Assembly: GCA_021796835.1 (NCBI GenBank)
Contig: JAKABO010000002.1
Location: forward strand, 60,659-124,658
DNA: 64,000 bases
Direction of reading: 5' to 3'
DNA from: Pseudomonadota bacterium
GTDB taxonomy: Bacteria; Pseudomonadota; Gammaproteobacteria; Burkholderiales; Ferrovaceae
Shown: one piece after another, positions 37,548-46,967 of the stretch
How positions within the stretch are numbered: the first letter of the stretch is position 1
Layout of the letters: each line of letters starts with the position of its first letter
Program-made: the position numbers and the translations under genes
Notes under the pieces: generated by a model
What the model saw: only the letters and a program-made list of their open reading frames with translations
What the model was told of the DNA's origin: nothing
The model's database searches: none

Positions 37548-38321
37548 TTGGCGCGGCATTCCCGCCGCGCCGAACGGGATCACAGCGAACAGCGCTGGCT
37601 GGTGTCCTATTCGGACTTCATTACGTTGCTTTTTGCTTTCTTTGTGGTGATGTACGCCATTTCTGCGGTGAACGAGACGAAATATGCACGTTTCCACAGT
37701 GCCATCAATTCGGCGTTCAAGGAAAATATTCGTCAGGGATCTTCCGGCGTGTTGGTCATCGAGCAGGACTCGGTGCTCAAGTCGTTGATCGACGAGCGGA
37801 ATTTGCAATTCATTGAACTTCAACGTCGCCAACAGGAGAGTATCCGCGCCATGCTCCATCAGTTGGGCAGTGTGCTGGCCCCACTGGTAAAGCAAGGTAT
37901 GGTACGGGTTCTGCAAACCGGACGGGGCATCGTGATCGACTTGAATGCGAAGGTACTGTTTCAGGAAGGAGATGCGGAACTTCAGGCCAATGCCCGTCCC
38001 ACCCTGGACGAGGTGGCCAGGGTATTGAATACCAACCGGCTGGCGGTGGAGGTCAAGGGGCATACGGATAATATTCCCATCCGCACCGCTCTTTATCCCT
38101 CCAATTGGGAACTGTCCACTGCCCGTGCCAGTCGGGTCGTTCGTTTCTTTATCGATGATGGCGTGGCCAGCCAGCGTTTGACCGCAGCAGGGGATGCGGA
38201 GAACGATCCCATTGTGCCGAATGATTCTCCGGAGGATCGGGCGCGCAATCGTCGGGTTACCGTCACGGTTCTGACGCCGACGCTCAAACCCGTGGAACAG
38301 GGCGACTATTGGGGAAAGTGA
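37548..38321 (+). CDS. motD: Flagellar motor protein MotD (second MotB paralog)
   Basis: RWLVSYSDFITLLFAFFVVMYAIS, VKGHTDNIPI; TTG start giving MARHSRRAER favoured over upstream GTG at 37497, which overlaps motC. Confidence 0.88.
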   Translation: MARHSRRAERDHSEQRWLVSYSDFITLLFAFFVVMYAISAVNETKYARFHSAINSAFKENIRQGSSGVLVIEQDSVLKSLIDERNLQFIELQRRQQESIRAMLHQLGSVLAPLVKQGMVRVLQTGRGIVIDLNAKVLFQEGDAELQANARPTLDEVARVLNTNRLAVEVKGHTDNIPIRTALYPSNWELSTARASRVVRFFIDDGVASQRLTAAGDAENDPIVPNDSPEDRARNRRVTVTVLTPTLKPVEQGDYWGK

Positions 38322-38771
38322 TCAACCCGAGGCCAGGGGGCGTCCCGACCCTGTGGCGGGCGCGAGAGTCTGGCCATCCGGGCCATAAAGTGTGGCTTTC
38401 TGGGCGGCTTGCTGAAGAATCGTCAGGGCTTGCTGATTGTGACGCAGGCGAATCTGAATCAGTTCCCCATTGGTCCGGTTGGTGGTTTCGGCTTTCTGGG
38501 TATTGGCCAGAAGGGCATTCAGGCGGTCGATATTGTGTCCAACCGGTGGCGTCCCCAGTTCACGACGGTAGGTGGTCAGGTCGATCAACCGTTGGGCAAG
38601 CCGGTTTTTCTTTTCGGCCAGGGGAATGAGCGGGAGGGTCTCCCCGGACATCAACAACCCTTGCTCTTCGTCCAGAAGGGCCTGAAATTGTGCCAGAGCC
38701 AGAATTTCTTCATCCAGAGCCGCTTCCCAGGCTGAGATGGAAGAACTGGACATCGAGGTCTCAGTGCCCAC
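38322..38771 (-). CDS. flgN: Flagellar chaperone FlgN
   Basis: 149 aa, helical, adjacent to flgM; LLDEEQGLLMSGETLPLIPLAEKKNRLAQRL. Confidence 0.85.
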   Translation of the reverse strand: MGTETSMSSSSISAWEAALDEEILALAQFQALLDEEQGLLMSGETLPLIPLAEKKNRLAQRLIDLTTYRRELGTPPVGHNIDRLNALLANTQKAETTNRTNGELIQIRLRHNQQALTILQQAAQKATLYGPDGQTLAPATGSGRPLASG

Positions 38772-39108
38772 TCGCCTGAATCAAACTCTTGACCGAAGCA
38801 ATGAGGCCAGAGGCTACGGCGTGGGCATTGACCTGAAAGCGCCCTTCACTGATGGCCTGGCGTACCGCAGCGACCTTGCTGAGGTCGACGCTGGAGGTCG
38901 CGGCAATGGTTGCCTTCAGTTGGGTTGCGGTTCCGCCGATATGAACGGTGGTTCCCGAAGCGGCCCCTGAAGCGGCGGTACCGGCTTCACTGGTCGTACG
39001 GGCCCCCTGCGGTGATGAGGAAGAAGAGGTTGAAGCGGAAGAAGTTCGACCGGAACCGCCCTGGATCGGGGTGGGTGGGGCGGACTTGACGGTTTTGTCT
39101 ATTTTCAC
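38761..39108 (-). CDS. flgM: Anti-sigma-28 factor FlgM
   Basis: MKIDKTVKSAPPTPI start, C-term VDLSKVAAVRQAISEGRFQVNAHAVASGLIAS. Confidence 0.92.
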   Translation of the reverse strand: MKIDKTVKSAPPTPIQGGSGRTSSASTSSSSSPQGARTTSEAGTAASGAASGTTVHIGGTATQLKATIAATSSVDLSKVAAVRQAISEGRFQVNAHAVASGLIASVKSLIQASGH

Positions 39109-39141
39109 GGGAGTCTCCCAGTAAGGCTGCTCATGGCTGGG

Positions 39142-39168
39142 TTATCGGCAACCCAGAGCGATACTTTA
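39142..39168 (-). promoter_or_regulatory. Sigma-28 promoter of flgMN: TAAAGTAT-N11-GCCGATAA
   Basis: Read on minus strand; exact -10, near-exact -35, N11 spacer, ~34 bp upstream of flgM. Confidence 0.82.
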
Positions 39169-39330
39169 GGGCGAATTCTGATGCTCGAACCGACTTTTTA
39201 TGGATTCTACACGACTTTTCAACGGATTGAGCGGAAAAACTGCTTCATTTCTCCCCTTCGGTATGGGGGGCTGGGCCGCATACTAGGGCGACTCTGGGGA
39301 GCGGATTTTCTGAGGCGTGAAAGGAGCGGC

Positions 39331-40101
39331 ATGGGTGTCATTGCGGTATTCAATCAGAAGGGAGGCGTAGGAAAGACCACGACCTGCCTCAATCTGGCGG
39401 CTGCCTGGGTGCGTGCCGGCGCGAATCCGTTGTTGCTCGACCTCGACCCTCAAAGCCATCTCAGTCTGGCCAGTGGGGTGGTGGCACCACCCGGGGCAGG
39501 GATGGCTGCGTTTTTCCAACACCAAACGCCCCTCTTGCGCTTGCTCGAAAGGACGCGTTCGGGTTGGGACTTGATCCCCGCCACCGCAGATCTTTCCAAA
39601 ATCGATGCGCTCAAGGGAGGGGATCCCAAGGCGGCTACGCTCTTGAGCCGGGGCATGAATGCCGTAGTACGTGAACGTTCACCCATCCTGATGGATTGTT
39701 GTCCCAATCTGGGGGTGCTGACCTTGAATGCGTTGCTGGCAGCGGATTACGTCCTGATTCCGGTGGCCGCCGACTATTTGTCCCTGCAGGGGGTCTATCG
39801 GATCGAGTCCGCTCTGGATGTTCTGGAAAAACGTCTCAAACGGACCTACCCGCGACGAATCGTGGTAACCCGATTCAACCCGCGCCGCAGACTGGCATTC
39901 GAGGTCGATCGCCAATTGCGTGAACGCTACGGAGAGGATGTCTGCAAAACCAGAATTGCGGAAAACGTCGCATTGGCCACCAGTCCTTCCGTCGGTCAGG
40001 ATGTCTTTCGTTATGCCCCGCACAGCGGGGGCGCGTCAGATTACGCAGCGTTGGCAAAAGAATTGTCAGAGGCGGGGTTTTTGCGGGCGGTCCGAAAGTA
40101 A
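39331..40101 (+). CDS. ParA/Soj-family ATPase
   Basis: MGVIAVFNQKGGVGKTTTCLNLAAAW deviant Walker A, LLLDLDPQSHLSLA; start at ATG 39331 after AGGAG. Confidence 0.88.
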   Translation: MGVIAVFNQKGGVGKTTTCLNLAAAWVRAGANPLLLDLDPQSHLSLASGVVAPPGAGMAAFFQHQTPLLRLLERTRSGWDLIPATADLSKIDALKGGDPKAATLLSRGMNAVVRERSPILMDCCPNLGVLTLNALLAADYVLIPVAADYLSLQGVYRIESALDVLEKRLKRTYPRRIVVTRFNPRRRLAFEVDRQLRERYGEDVCKTRIAENVALATSPSVGQDVFRYAPHSGGASDYAALAKELSEAGFLRAVRK

Positions 40102-40124
40102 TAAGCAGGAAAAAAAGGGGGGAG

Positions 40125-40877
40125 ATGATCATGAGCAGGGCACTTCAGAGACATTGGATTCAGGATGAGGCGTCACCAGACCTGGAAGAGGGGTTGGCGA
40201 CCATACGGGCTGCCCGGTCTCAGGTGGAAGCCGAAACCCATGCCTTTTTGGAAGAACAGGCCAAATTGCGCGCGGAAGCCGTTTTGCGGGCGGTTCCCGT
40301 GGATCAACTGGTACAGTCGCGCAACGGGGATCTGAAACGGCTGGAAGGAGAACGACAGCAGGCGGAACGGCTTGCCATCGAAACCATCGAACGGCGAATG
40401 GAAATAGCCCTGCGTGCCATCGAGGCCGATAATGCAAGGATTTTGGAAGAGGAACGGGCCACGGTCCTGGCAACGGAGCGTTTGCGTGCGGCACAGGAAG
40501 CCATGAGCACGGCACGGGCAAGACAGGAGGAGGAAGTTGCCCTGACGCTTCAGATACAGGCGCGCCAGAAGCAGGAGCAGAGTGCCCGGGAGGAAATGGA
40601 ACGGCGCATCGAAGCAGAACAGGAACTTCTGGAACGTGCCATGGAGAAACAAACCCTGGAAGCACGGTTGCACACCACCGTCAGGGCGGAAATCGACGAG
40701 ATGCAATGGGCCCAACGGGTGTTGGGCATGGAGGTACAACTGCGTCAGGTGCGGCGCAGAAATCGTGTACTGTGGGTCGCCTTGGGAAGCATGGTTTTCA
40801 TTGGGGTCATCGGGTATTGGCAGCCCTGGGGGGGAAATGTTTCTGTTGGGTTCAAAATCCTTTTCGGGTTGCACTGA
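40125..40877 (+). CDS. Coiled-coil protein with C-terminal transmembrane segment, unknown function
   Basis: Glu/Arg/Ala-rich heptad-like region followed by VLWVALGSMVFIGVIGYW. Confidence 0.6.
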   Translation: MIMSRALQRHWIQDEASPDLEEGLATIRAARSQVEAETHAFLEEQAKLRAEAVLRAVPVDQLVQSRNGDLKRLEGERQQAERLAIETIERRMEIALRAIEADNARILEEERATVLATERLRAAQEAMSTARARQEEEVALTLQIQARQKQEQSAREEMERRIEAEQELLERAMEKQTLEARLHTTVRAEIDEMQWAQRVLGMEVQLRQVRRRNRVLWVALGSMVFIGVIGYWQPWGGNVSVGFKILFGLH

Positions 40878-40934
40878 GCCAGAGTACAATTCCTTTCTGA
40901 TCTGACGCCAAAAACTGTCACGCAAGAGTACCTC

Positions 40935-42605
40935 ATGGCCTCTGAACCCACCCCCGCCGAATTGGCGGGTAAAACCCTGAAAGCCCTGGTGGCGCGAAAA
41001 CTGTCCCCCACCCCGGAGAATTACGTCCGTCTTTACGCGGAAATCAGTGGCAAGGAAACCTTTCGGCCCGCTGCACCCTCTTCCGGGATGAGCGCCGGTT
41101 CCTCGACGGTTCCCTCCTCGTCCTGGGCTGCCCTGATTCGCGACTTATTGCGACAAATCGATTTGCCTCACAAGGGGATGACTCTCTCCCGCAAAAAAGA
41201 AGGGGTGAATACCGTATTGACGCGCTTTGGCAATGATTCGGATCTCCTTTATGAAAAAATGCAGGGTTTGATACTGTCCTGGGGGCGGACAGGCGACACT
41301 TCAGGGGAAGTCGCTGAACCCGCCGAAAACAGCCCCCGAATTTCCTCCCCCGCTGTACCCGGTGCTTCTGCGCCGTCTGCGGCAAGTGGCATGGATACGG
41401 CCATCGATCCGGTGGTCATGACGCATTTGCGTGACTTATTGGCTCAGACGCTGGAAAGCAACAAATTGCTTCAACCGGAACTGGGCGAGGAGATCAATGC
41501 CCTGGTGACGCAGATCAGGGCGGCGGTCGATGGAGATCAGGTCACGGATGTCGCCAAGAAATTGCGCCATTTCTGGGTCAAAATGGAATTGCGGGGAGGG
41601 GACAAGGTAAAGATCCAGGAAGGTCTGCTCAGTCTGTTGCGTTTGCTGGTGGAGAATGTGGGTGAATTGGTGGCGGACGATAAATGGTTGCACGGGCAAA
41701 TTTCCATTTTGCGCGACATCATGGAACAACCCCTCGACAAACGAAGTATTGCCGATGCGGAAAAGAATTTGCGCGATGCCCTGGTCAAGCAGAGTTCCCT
41801 CAAGCAAAGTCTGGCGGACGCCAAGGATACCCTCAAGAGCCTGATGACCAGTTTTATCGACCGCATGGGTGAAATGACGGAAAGCACGGGGGATTACCAG
41901 GCCAAGATCGAAGGCTATAACCTCAAGATCGGGCTGGCCGACAATCTTACCGAGTTGGGACATATTCTGGAAGACCTGATGCAGGATACCCGAGTCATCC
42001 AGGCCAGTACCCTGCGCTCCCACGAAGAATTGGTCGTGGCGCGCCGGCAGGCGGTGGAAGCCCAGGAAAAAATTCGTCTGCTGGAGCAGGAACTGGAACA
42101 GGTCAGTGAATTGGTGCGTGAAGATCAGTTGACCGGGACTCTCAACCGGCGGGGGATGGAGGACGTGCTGCAGCGTGAGATCACCCGATCTGACCGCACG
42201 CAATCGCCGCTGTGCATTAGTTTGCTGGATATCGACAATTTCAAGTTGTTCAACGACCTTCTGGGACATAAAGCCGGGGATCTGGCCCTGATGCACGTGT
42301 CTGAAACCATCAAGAACGCTCTGCGCCCCACGGATGCGGTAGCCCGTTATGGCGGAGAAGAGTTTCTGCTGGTGCTTCCTGCCACACACCTCCATGAGGG
42401 GGTGGACATTCTGCAACGCCTGCAACGTTTGCTGACCCAGAAGTTGTTTGTCCATGATGGGGAGGAGATCATCATCACCTTCAGTGCCGGCGTGGCCATG
42501 CGGGGTTTGAATGAGACCGCTGAAGAAGTCATTGGGCGCGCCGATCAGGCCATGTATCAGGCCAAGGCTGCGGGCAAGAATCGTGTGGTCAAGGCGGAAT
42601 CATGA
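40935..42605 (+). CDS. Diguanylate cyclase (GGDEF)
   Basis: DQLTGTLNRRGMEDVL…YGGEEFLLVLP; RxxD I-site (RPTD) five residues upstream of GGEEF. Confidence 0.92.
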   Translation: MASEPTPAELAGKTLKALVARKLSPTPENYVRLYAEISGKETFRPAAPSSGMSAGSSTVPSSSWAALIRDLLRQIDLPHKGMTLSRKKEGVNTVLTRFGNDSDLLYEKMQGLILSWGRTGDTSGEVAEPAENSPRISSPAVPGASAPSAASGMDTAIDPVVMTHLRDLLAQTLESNKLLQPELGEEINALVTQIRAAVDGDQVTDVAKKLRHFWVKMELRGGDKVKIQEGLLSLLRLLVENVGELVADDKWLHGQISILRDIMEQPLDKRSIADAEKNLRDALVKQSSLKQSLADAKDTLKSLMTSFIDRMGEMTESTGDYQAKIEGYNLKIGLADNLTELGHILEDLMQDTRVIQASTLRSHEELVVARRQAVEAQEKIRLLEQELEQVSELVREDQLTGTLNRRGMEDVLQREITRSDRTQSPLCISLLDIDNFKLFNDLLGHKAGDLALMHVSETIKNALRPTDAVARYGGEEFLLVLPATHLHEGVDILQRLQRLLTQKLFVHDGEEIIITFSAGVAMRGLNETAEEVIGRADQAMYQAKAAGKNRVVKAES

Positions 42606-42613
42606 AATCTCCC

Positions 42614-42640
42614 TAAAGTTTCTCAGGGGTTGTCCGATAA
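42614..42640 (+). promoter_or_regulatory. Sigma-28 promoter of flagellin: TAAAGTTT-N11-TCCGATAA
   Basis: Perfect -35, 7/8 -10, exact N11 spacing, ~92 bp upstream of the flagellin ATG. Confidence 0.87.
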
Positions 42641-42732
42641 CTGGGTCAAAGGGCCAGTCATTCCGACCGGTCACCGAGTCAGGAGCAAGGCAGTCAGGCC
42701 TGCGCCAGGATCAACCAATAAGGAGTTTTATC

Positions 42733-44466
42733 ATGGCTATCTACCTCAATACCAACATTGTCTCGATGATGGCGCAGCAGAACCTGAGCAATGCCCAGAC
42801 GCAAATGGCCACGGCCATTCAGCAACTGTCCTCCGGGTTGTCGATCAACAGTGCCAAGGACAACGCGGCAGGCTATGCCATCGCCACCGTGATGGGCAGT
42901 CAGCTTGGGGGGTACGCCCAGGCCACCCGCAATGCCAACGATGCCATCTCCCTGGCACAGACCGCTGGTGGCGCCATGCAGTCCATCATCAATAACTTGC
43001 AGACCATGCGCAGTCTGGCCGTGCAATCTGCCAACTCTACCTATTCCAACGCCAACCGCGCGTCCATGAACGCCGAAGTTCAACAACTGTCGTCGGAAAT
43101 CCAGCGCGTGGCCATGTCCACAAAATTCAACGGGGTGAACCTGCTCGATGGCACCTTTACGGCCCAGAACTTTCAGATCGGGGCCAACAATACCGCCAAT
43201 TCCGTCATCCAGTTGTCCGGTATTTCCAGCATGCAGACCAGCCAGTTGGGCAGTGCAGGGAATAGTTATCTGTCGACGGTCAATGGGACCGCCACGACGA
43301 CCCAACTGTCGGCTGGGTCGCTGACCCTGAATGGGATACAGGTGGGCGCTTCCGTGGCCGGGGCCGGGTCGGGTGAAAGTGCCGCCAGCGCTTTTTCCAT
43401 CGCCAATGCCATCAATGCCGTTACGGCGCAATCGGGTGTCACTGCCACGGCCAATGCAACGACGGATACGGGGGCTGCGGCCACCGCTTTTACCGGAGTG
43501 GCTGCGGGCTCATTTTCCGTCAATGGCATTCAGGTCGGGGCCGTTGCAGCGGGAGGGAATGCCGCAGGGGAAGGTGCGAATGTGGCGGCAGCGATCAATG
43601 CCGTCTCTGCCCAATCAGGAGTCACTGCCACAGCCAATGCGACGACGGGGGCGGTTACCCTGACGGCATCGGCGGGGCAGGACATCAATATCACACCCAG
43701 TTCGACGTACACGACATTGACAGCAGATACCGGGTTGACGGCGGCCACCAATACGGCAACGGGGACGGCAGCAGTCGCTGCGACGACGGCCCAGAGTTCT
43801 GTGATCAACGGCGTAACAGTCACGGCCGCTTCCACAGGTACGACGGCGGCTCAACAGGCCGCGGCTTTTGTCAATGCCTTCAATACGGCCGCCGCCAGCA
43901 ATACGGCGCTGGCCGGGATTACAGCATCCAGTAGTTCTACCGGGGTGATTACCCTGACGTCATCGGGGACTGCGATGACCTTCGGGGCGCAGACCAATAC
44001 CAATTTGCCCACGTCTGGTACGGTGTCTGCGGTGCATGGTACGGTGACGTTGACCAGCAACAGTTCCAGTGGGATCGTGCTGTCGGGTGGGGGAACCTCG
44101 TATGGAGGATTTACGGCAGGGACCACCGCCGCCAGCATCACTTCAGGGGTCAACAGTATCGCCGCCATGAATGTCAGTACTCAGGCCAACGCGCAGCAGG
44201 CCATCACCACCATCGATGGGGCGATCAATACGGTGTTGCAGGCCCAGGGGTTGCTGGGGGCCATACAGAATCGGTTGACTTCGGTGGTGAGCAATTTGGC
44301 CACCAGTACGCAAAATCTGACGGCGGCCCAAAGCCAGATTCAGAGTACGGACTTTGCCGCAGTGACGGCGACTTTGACCCGTACCCAGATTTTGCAACAG
44401 GCGGGCACGGCCATGCTGGCGCAAGCCAACGCCATGCCCAATGCAGTATTGACCCTGTTGAAGTAA
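42733..44466 (+). CDS. fliC: Flagellin
   Basis: MAIYLNTNIVSMMAQQNLSNAQTQMATAIQQLSSGLSINSAKDNAAGYAIA; C-term RTQILQQAGTAMLAQANAMPNAVLTLLK; Flagellin_IN-like central repeats. Confidence 0.95.
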   Translation: MAIYLNTNIVSMMAQQNLSNAQTQMATAIQQLSSGLSINSAKDNAAGYAIATVMGSQLGGYAQATRNANDAISLAQTAGGAMQSIINNLQTMRSLAVQSANSTYSNANRASMNAEVQQLSSEIQRVAMSTKFNGVNLLDGTFTAQNFQIGANNTANSVIQLSGISSMQTSQLGSAGNSYLSTVNGTATTTQLSAGSLTLNGIQVGASVAGAGSGESAASAFSIANAINAVTAQSGVTATANATTDTGAAATAFTGVAAGSFSVNGIQVGAVAAGGNAAGEGANVAAAINAVSAQSGVTATANATTGAVTLTASAGQDINITPSSTYTTLTADTGLTAATNTATGTAAVAATTAQSSVINGVTVTAASTGTTAAQQAAAFVNAFNTAAASNTALAGITASSSSTGVITLTSSGTAMTFGAQTNTNLPTSGTVSAVHGTVTLTSNSSSGIVLSGGGTSYGGFTAGTTAASITSGVNSIAAMNVSTQANAQQAITTIDGAINTVLQAQGLLGAIQNRLTSVVSNLATSTQNLTAAQSQIQSTDFAAVTATLTRTQILQQAGTAMLAQANAMPNAVLTLLK

Positions 44467-44492
44467 GCGGGGCGATACGGTAGGACGAAGTT

Positions 44493-44520
44493 CGGACCGA
44501 GGAAAGTCCTTCTCGGTCCG
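44493..44520 (+). terminator. Stem-loop CGGACCGAG-N10-CTCGGTCCG between flagellin and flaG (no T-run)
   Basis: Perfect 9-bp inverted repeat read directly. Confidence 0.55.
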
Positions 44521-44556
44521 ATGCTTCATCCTCTCTATATAAAGTGAGGGATAATC

Positions 44557-44928
44557 ATGGTTATCCAGTCGGTCAATCCAACAGGAGTTCCTGCGGCTAC
44601 GGGTGCGGTTCTTCCCGCCCCCTCGGGGGATTCACCTCCTTCGACCGCAGGAACCGCTGCAGCAGCCAGCAACCCTGTGACTTCGGGCCAGGCGGCGCCG
44701 TCCGCGCAGGTGAACGGCGCCGTTCATACCCTCAATCAATCCCCTTTTCTCAACCGCGACTTGACCTTCAGTGTGGATAAAACCACTCATGAAACGGTGG
44801 TCAAAGTGGTGGAAGCACGGACCGGGGCGGTAATCGCCCAGATTCCTTCCCGTCAGGCCTTGTCCATTGCCCAGGCCATCGATGCTCTGCCCCAGCACCA
44901 AGGGGTATTGCTCAACCAGAAGGCGTAA
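44557..44928 (+). CDS. flaG: FlaG family protein
   Basis: 123 aa; LTFSVDKTTHETVVKVVEARTGAVIAQIPSRQAL. Confidence 0.9.
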   Translation: MVIQSVNPTGVPAATGAVLPAPSGDSPPSTAGTAAAASNPVTSGQAAPSAQVNGAVHTLNQSPFLNRDLTFSVDKTTHETVVKVVEARTGAVIAQIPSRQALSIAQAIDALPQHQGVLLNQKA

Positions 44929-44934
44929 ACGATC

Positions 44935-46956
44935 ATGACCGTCTCTTCCGCAACCAGTTCCGGGATCATCCCCAGTGGCTCGGTAACCTCAAGTTCCATC
45001 GATGTGGCGAGCATCGTCAGTCAGTTGATGCAGGTGGAAAGTCAACCGGTCACCCAACTTCAGAATGAGCAATCGGGATTTCAGTCCCAGATCACGGCGC
45101 TGAACACGGTTCAGGGTGCGGTCTCTTCCTTTCAGCAAGCGATTCAGGGTTTGACGACGCTCGGGCAGTATCAGAACTATTCGACGACCTCCAGTTCCAG
45201 TGCCGTCAGTGCCACAGCATCTTCCACCGCGACACCGGGAAATTACAGCGTCTCGGTGTCGCAGTTGGCGCAGGCGCAAAGTTTGGTGGCAGCAGGGCAG
45301 ACCAGCGAAACGGCGCCCATCGGCAGTGGGGCGTCCACCACCCTGACGTTTACTTTTGGAACCATCAGTGGTGGGACCCTGAGCGGCGGAACCTACACTG
45401 GGGCGAGTTTCACGCCCAATGGGAATGGCAGCAAAACGGTGACGATCAACAGCAGCAACAATTCGCTGGAGGGAATTGCTGCCGCCATCAACGGGGCCAA
45501 TATGGGGGTGACTGCCACCATCGTCAACGATGGCAGCAGCACCCCCTATCATCTGGTGCTGACCGGTCCGACGGGCGTGAGCAACAGCATGCAGATCGGT
45601 GTCTCTGGCGATGCCACCCTGACCTCGCTTCTGAGCGAGAATCCGGCCGGGACTCAGGATCTGACTCAATCGAGCGCGGCGCTGAATGCCCAGATGACCG
45701 TCAATGGGATTCCTGTTTCGCAAAGCAGCAATACCGTGAGCAATGTCATTCAAGGGGTCACCTTTAACCTGAGTGGGGTCACGTCTACCCCCGCCACGGT
45801 TTCAGTGTCCCAGAATACGGGGGCGGTGACGAGCGCGGTCAACCAGTTGGTGACTGCTTACAACGCCTTGAACACGGCGATTCAGGGGGTGGCCAGTTAC
45901 GACAGTACCAGCAAGAAGGCGGGGCCCCTGTTTGGGGACCCCATGGTCAATAACATTCAGAATCAGATCCGCAGCATTCTCAATACGCCTATCTCGGGCA
46001 CCACATCGGTTTATTCGACCCTGGCAGAAATCGGCGTGACCTTTCAGCAAGACGGGTCCATGACGGTAAACAGCAATCAGTTGAATACGGCCATTGCCAC
46101 GCAACCTTCGGACATCGCCAGTTTGTTTGGCACGGTGGGCAAGGCCACCGACAGTCTGGTGCAATTTTCGGGGTCCACGCCCAGCACCCAGCCCGGGACC
46201 TACGCCGTCAATGTTACCCAGGTGGCCACCCAGGGGCAATTGACCGGTTCGGCGGCGCCGAATCTGGCCATCACGGCGGGGTCCAACGACACGATCAATT
46301 TGAACGTGGACGGAAACTCGGTGGCGGTGACTCTTCCGGCGGGAACTTATAGCAGCGCCAGCGCCCTGGCCACTCAGTTACAGTCTTCCATCAATAGCAA
46401 TTCGACTCTGTCTGCGGCCGGGGTATTCGTGGATGCCACCGTCAATGCCAGCGGCTATCTGAATCTGACCAGCAATGTCTATGGATCTGCCTCTTCCGTG
46501 GCGGTGACTGGCGGAAACGGAAGTTCCGGGCTATTGGGCAGTGCGCCGGTCCAGACCAACGGGCTGGATGTGGCGGGCAGTATCAATGGGGCGGCGGCGA
46601 CGGGATCGGGCCAGTTGTTGACCTCCACGTCGGGGAACAGTTCGGGATTATCCCTGACCATCAATGGGGGCAGTGCGGGCAGTCGCGGGACGGTTTCATT
46701 CTCGCAGGGCTATGCAGTCAGTCTGAGCAACCTCGCAACTTCCTTGCTGGATCCCATCAGCGGACCGATTGCCGCCGAGATCAGTGGACTCAACAGCAGC
46801 ATCAGCAATATCGGAAGCCAGATCACCAACTGGCAAAGCCGTTTGACCAGTATTCAACAGTCCTTGACCGCCCAATATACTGCCTTGAATGTCATGCTCG
46901 GCACCATGAGCCAAACCAGTAGTTATCTGTCCACCCAGTTGGCCCAACTTCGTTAG
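44935..46956 (+). CDS. fliD: Flagellar filament capping protein FliD
   Basis: IDVASIVSQLMQVESQPVTQLQNEQSGFQSQITAL; C-term YTALNVMLGTMSQTSSYLSTQLAQL. Confidence 0.94.
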   Translation: MTVSSATSSGIIPSGSVTSSSIDVASIVSQLMQVESQPVTQLQNEQSGFQSQITALNTVQGAVSSFQQAIQGLTTLGQYQNYSTTSSSSAVSATASSTATPGNYSVSVSQLAQAQSLVAAGQTSETAPIGSGASTTLTFTFGTISGGTLSGGTYTGASFTPNGNGSKTVTINSSNNSLEGIAAAINGANMGVTATIVNDGSSTPYHLVLTGPTGVSNSMQIGVSGDATLTSLLSENPAGTQDLTQSSAALNAQMTVNGIPVSQSSNTVSNVIQGVTFNLSGVTSTPATVSVSQNTGAVTSAVNQLVTAYNALNTAIQGVASYDSTSKKAGPLFGDPMVNNIQNQIRSILNTPISGTTSVYSTLAEIGVTFQQDGSMTVNSNQLNTAIATQPSDIASLFGTVGKATDSLVQFSGSTPSTQPGTYAVNVTQVATQGQLTGSAAPNLAITAGSNDTINLNVDGNSVAVTLPAGTYSSASALATQLQSSINSNSTLSAAGVFVDATVNASGYLNLTSNVYGSASSVAVTGGNGSSGLLGSAPVQTNGLDVAGSINGAAATGSGQLLTSTSGNSSGLSLTINGGSAGSRGTVSFSQGYAVSLSNLATSLLDPISGPIAAEISGLNSSISNIGSQITNWQSRLTSIQQSLTAQYTALNVMLGTMSQTSSYLSTQLAQLR

Positions 46957-46967
46957 GAGAAATCAGC

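Noticed and set aside
43321-43950. Repetitive sequence considered as a CRISPR or tandem DNA repeat
   Set aside because: Repeats are in-frame, imperfect and inside flagellin; no constant repeat with unique spacers exists anywhere in the window.
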